Assembly (NCBI GenBank): GCA_036924285.1 | Contig: JAYKYS010000007.1 | Coordinates: 3,286,001-3,350,000 of the forward strand | Direction of reading: 5' to 3' | DNA from: Asterella californica | Lineage: Eukaryota > Streptophyta > Marchantiopsida > Marchantiales > Aytoniaceae | DNA length: 64,000 nucleotides | Part shown: in pieces, positions 60,252 to 64,000 of the stretch | How positions within the stretch are numbered: the first letter of the stretch is position 1 | Layout: each line of letters starts with the position of its first letter | Made by a program: the position numbers and the translations under genes | The notes under the pieces: model-generated | What the model was told of the DNA's origin: nothing | What the model saw: only the letters and a program-made list of their open reading frames with translations | Database searches by the model: none

Positions 60252-63200
60252 CCTTTACCGAGTTCGGAAGAGTGGGAAATATACATGTTCCTTTACTTTA
60301 ATGAATTCATGAGTACAGCTTTCTGTACTTCTATTATCTGAAGTGCGGCTGTCGAGTCAATACTTATAGTTTGTTTTCTGTTCTCTTCGTGTTTCCAGGC
60401 ATAGACTAATAAATAACGTTTAAAGAACTTTTAAATTTTTTAAATTTATTTATTATATATTTTTTATTGAACACTTATATATTTACTTCATAACAATAAA
60501 CGAACAAAAATTCCCCGAACTTCATCGAGCATGCATATTTTCTTTAATCAAGTTCAGAGTTCGATCAAGTTCAACGTATGGTGCTAAAGCCCGATCTTGT
60601 TTGTATAAAGCGCAATGGCCTACGGTAGTCAAATAAATTACCGTGAAAATAATAATACAACGAGGTTATGATGATGTAGAGAGATTATACGGTATTATAT
60701 GGTATCTGGAAGATGTCCCAGTCCACGTGAGGAGAGGACGCCTCCAGTCCTTGATGCGACAGAAGCGAGGCACTGGTTTCCAAAGCCCATGAGGCGCGCG
60801 ACAAAGTAGGCTATTGGGCTTGTGACATAGACTTGTGACCATATTCAGGTCACAGGGATACAGGGACAGGATACCTGGTTGGTACAAGTTGCTTGCTTTT
60901 TGCTTGCTGTTCGCACATAAATTTCAGTCCTACCCAGTACGATCGGGAACTGCTTGTCAGCTTTGCACCGGCCAACTGCGAAGATCGCGAGCAACTCCTT
61001 TCGAGTCACACAGTCCAGATGGTCACCGTCAGATCCATCCTGAGACAACCGTCAGATCAATCCTCGACTTGTACTCCAGGACAAGCACGGGCTGAAGTCA
61101 GGGATCCACAGCCGCTCCCTCTAGGGCCTAGGCTACAATCGGGTCAAGCCCTTCGACGGTCAACACTTTTTCCCCGGGACATCCCCGAAGCTGAGACTTC
61201 AGTCCATCCATCTCCGCATTCAGATCCGAACTTCCGACGCTGATGTTCCTAGTTCCTAGCTCAGCTCCACACTATTGCGAACACGCGACGCAATGAATAG
61301 CCAACGGATGGAAAGAACTCATCAAGCCTTACCCGAAGGGCAAAGCAACCAACGCCCCGAAAGCAGGAAGAACATCGGGGCTAACCATCGCTATCAATAG
61401 CTCCACGTAACCGTACATGATACCTTTGCATTTTTTATAAGTTACAAATAATTTACTTTATTTTATTTTTAATAAATTATATATATTTGATTATATTTAT
61501 TGATGATATTTATTTTATAATATCCCTAACGAGTTATCAGTAAAAAGAACTAGTGATTTGGCCATGTCTGTAATTATTTTCACTATCGCTTTCATGCATA
61601 AGAGCACAGCGTGATTAAATCCTCAACCCATTCAAATCATTTGACGAGAACATATATATCAGACAATGCACACCCAGAAAACTGATATCGATTACAAAAT
61701 CTTTATTTTGAATTAGGAATTTATACAGTTAGGAGTGTGATCAAGCAGTACATAACTAAAATTAAAGATATGTGATCAAGTAAATTTCAATTTTAGCTAA
61801 GGAACATTTGGCGGCTTGTACATACATGTAGAGCTGTAAAAACAACAAATGGTAACACCAAGAAGTAGAAGGCAGCTCCTTAAGTAGCAATGATGATTAT
61901 ACACGAGGGAAGTGAGTCTCAATAGTAGAGCTATGGGTTAGTTAGCAGTAGTTCAGGTTCATAAGGTCATATACTTTGGAGACCAAGATGTGAAATTCCT
62001 AGAAGCTGTTTGGACAAGAGATGTCAACCAGGGCATCTTCTTAAACGCTTACGTCTATGCCAAGTTAATTTACCTGAATAATCTCAAAACTAGAATCTTT
62101 TGAAATTATTCAGACATTACGGGTACGATCAACTTTCATGCGAGCACTTCCTAATGAGCTCGTAAGAGTTACCCATGGCTGCTACCCGTCCTGCCGTAAT
62201 ACAAATTATCTGTTTAAAATTATTGAAAATATTTTGTTATATGATCTCTTCTGTAAATGCCACGGCTAGAAGATCCAGTTCTATACAAAACTAGTTACAG
62301 AAATTTAATCCAGCAGCCTGAGAAGAGTTATGAACTTTTTTGCTTCTAGCCATTAGAGAATAGAATTCTCCAACTTTGAAACGCCCTCATATGTTCAGTA
62401 ACAATTTGGTTGTGAACGATCAAGCCAGGTCTGGTGGTATCGGTACCCTGGCCTGTTACGTTTTAAAGGTGCATTCACTAGGTAGTGAATGCAGATGTCA
62501 GAGTCGGATTGATTGAGACAGACCCATGAATGAGAGAATATGAATATTTATGTTAACCAATGGAATTTCCCAGCAGCAAAAATCTCTACGTGACAGCTTG
62601 CCAATAGCACTTCCTTTTCTTCATTCTCAAGCAATAGATTTTCATCCACAAGTAGTATGTTGGGTTTTAACTTATTCTAATTAACTCTCTTTTGCTTAAT
62701 ATTTTCCCTGTTTGGTACCACTTGACGCCTCCTAAACCTTCATGCAAGCGTTTGATACAACTTTATACACTGCCTTTTTCTTCTAGCGACATGCCAAATT
62801 TGATGGGTTTTTGGAAAATTTATACTTAGACTTCGATTCGGAGGTAACAGAAAATATAGAACTGATCTTTCAGTATTCTGCAACGCTCCCTCAAAACATT
62901 AATTCTCTCTTACAATAATACTTCTTAAGTGGAGGAAGTGCAGACTGATAAAGCATAATTATCATAACTAACAAGAGATCAGAAAAGGTAAAACCCTTTC
63001 GACTGGCACCTTCAGCTTAACTCTTTTGAAAAAAAGAATCAAGAATTGTGATTTAAAATTCTACTGTTATGGACTCATGGAAAATAGAGCCAGCTGAGCG
63101 TGTAACTTGAAAATATTTTGAAAGACATTTTGTTTGTGCAGCAAGTATCATGGTTTAATAATATCAGACCAAATATTTCGTATAGACGTGTCAACTTACG

Positions 63201-64000
63201 TAAGTTAGATTCCACTCGCCATAGCGAAACTAGAAAAAACACTATATATATATATGGGACTAGAACCTGTATATATACTGAAAATATGGCGATTGAGACC
63301 TTGTCTTTACGGCTTTACGGTCATCTGATAACGGTTTTTACAGTGAACTGACGTAAAATCTACATACCACAATAAGTGATTTTGTTTTGTACGCTCTGTC
63401 TGTAGAAACAATATATTACTATAAACCAACTCTGATTAACGTTAACACGTCGTGTATTAACTAAATATATTATCACATAACAAACCACTTATAATTAGCA
63501 CTACAGAACGCAGTGTAAGCTTTCTGTAGCACTTGTGGATTTACGTTCCACTTCACATCTCTTGTAAACTTTCTTTGGTAGCTTTAATTTATAGAGTTTT
63601 ATATTTAACTAGGTACATATAACATTCCGTTACAACATAAATAATGATGATGTCTTGTCGGACCTAGGTTTGTATTTTCATACATGTTAGATAAATGGTT
63701 CACATATGTTAACTTAACTTATGTGAGTCGTTTTGACACCCCTCAACGGAAGGGATTTCCTTTTTCATCATGTTTGAGCAAGATTTTCGGTGTACAGTAC
63801 GGCAATATTGAATAAACTGAAATTTACACCCCGTAAAACATAGTTATGTGAAATCCAGTCGAATACTATCACGTCCGTCAGGATCGAATTGCAAGGACCT
63901 CTGTGAAAGTTCCCGTGAAAGTTCCTCTGAAACTTCTTCACGTCGCCATCCGAACCTCGTTGGGAAATGGATCTTTTACAAATGTTCTTACTTTGACAAG
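60252..64000. other. AT-rich right end, no gene recognised
   Basis: Short frames at 60835-61243 on both strands lie in a less AT-rich patch but match nothing known. 61283-61310 repeats 43293-43320. The stretch 61900-62200 has a balanced, RNA-gene-like composition, but I could not match it to rRNA or another RNA. Confidence 0.45.
61283..61310 (+). repeat. 28-bp block shared with 43293-43320
   Basis: Identical 28-mer; see the partner entry. The two lie 18 kb apart in the same orientation. Confidence 0.75.

Noticed and set aside
61930..62200. Possible 18S rRNA fragment (GATGTGAAATTC resemblance)
   Set aside because: Only a dozen bases agree with the small-subunit rRNA; the following sequence does not.
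1..64000. CRISPR arrays, bacterial operons or prophage features
   Set aside because: None seen. Spliced genes and plant retrotransposons show eukaryotic nuclear DNA.

Overview
This is a eukaryotic nuclear sequence, almost certainly from a land plant. The evidence is a plant-type aldehyde oxidase gene split into 24 in-phase GT-AG exons, a plant-specific LEA_2 (NHL-type) membrane protein, and Ty1/copia and Ty3/gypsy chromovirus retrotransposons. The short introns, the low gene density and the kinds of mobile element (a zinc-finger plus reverse-transcriptase ORF, a DUF4371/ZMYM-like hAT transposase) suggest a bryophyte, possibly a liverwort. That placement is inference with low confidence.

Layout. 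1-9.7 kb: an aldehyde oxidase gene on +, open at the left edge; its two [2Fe-2S] domains are not in the window. 9.7-13 kb: intergenic DNA with a near-perfect palindrome and a frameshifted two-RRM gene remnant on -. 13.0-22.6 kb: a nested pair of dead copia elements. The outer one (12994-22598) was interrupted at its gag start codon by a younger one (13426-18301) that still has its GATTA target duplication, primer-binding site and polypurine tract. 22.6-27 kb: AT-rich DNA with dispersed repeats and a possible minus-strand promoter. 27.1-29.4 kb: a decayed non-LTR-like reverse transcriptase ORF on +. 30.2-31.4 kb: a gypsy chromovirus pol remnant on -. 31.4-38 kb: mostly unassigned, with a candidate small secreted cysteine-containing peptide at 37.9-38.1 kb.

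38.3-41.3 kb: a probable hAT element with 14-bp terminal inverted repeats, imperfect 8-bp duplications and a broken transposase. A 444-bp element with related ends sits 0.9 kb downstream, inserted inside a copy of a dispersed repeat. 44.7-60 kb: several copies of a repeat family with one or two consecutive hairpins. 51.0-53.4 kb: the second intact gene, a three-exon LEA_2/NHL-type protein on -. 60-64 kb: AT-rich, no gene recognised.

Only two genes appear intact: the aldehyde oxidase (partial here) and the LEA_2 protein. They share no evident pathway or operon-like arrangement. Everything else with recognisable coding similarity is a decayed mobile element or gene fragment.
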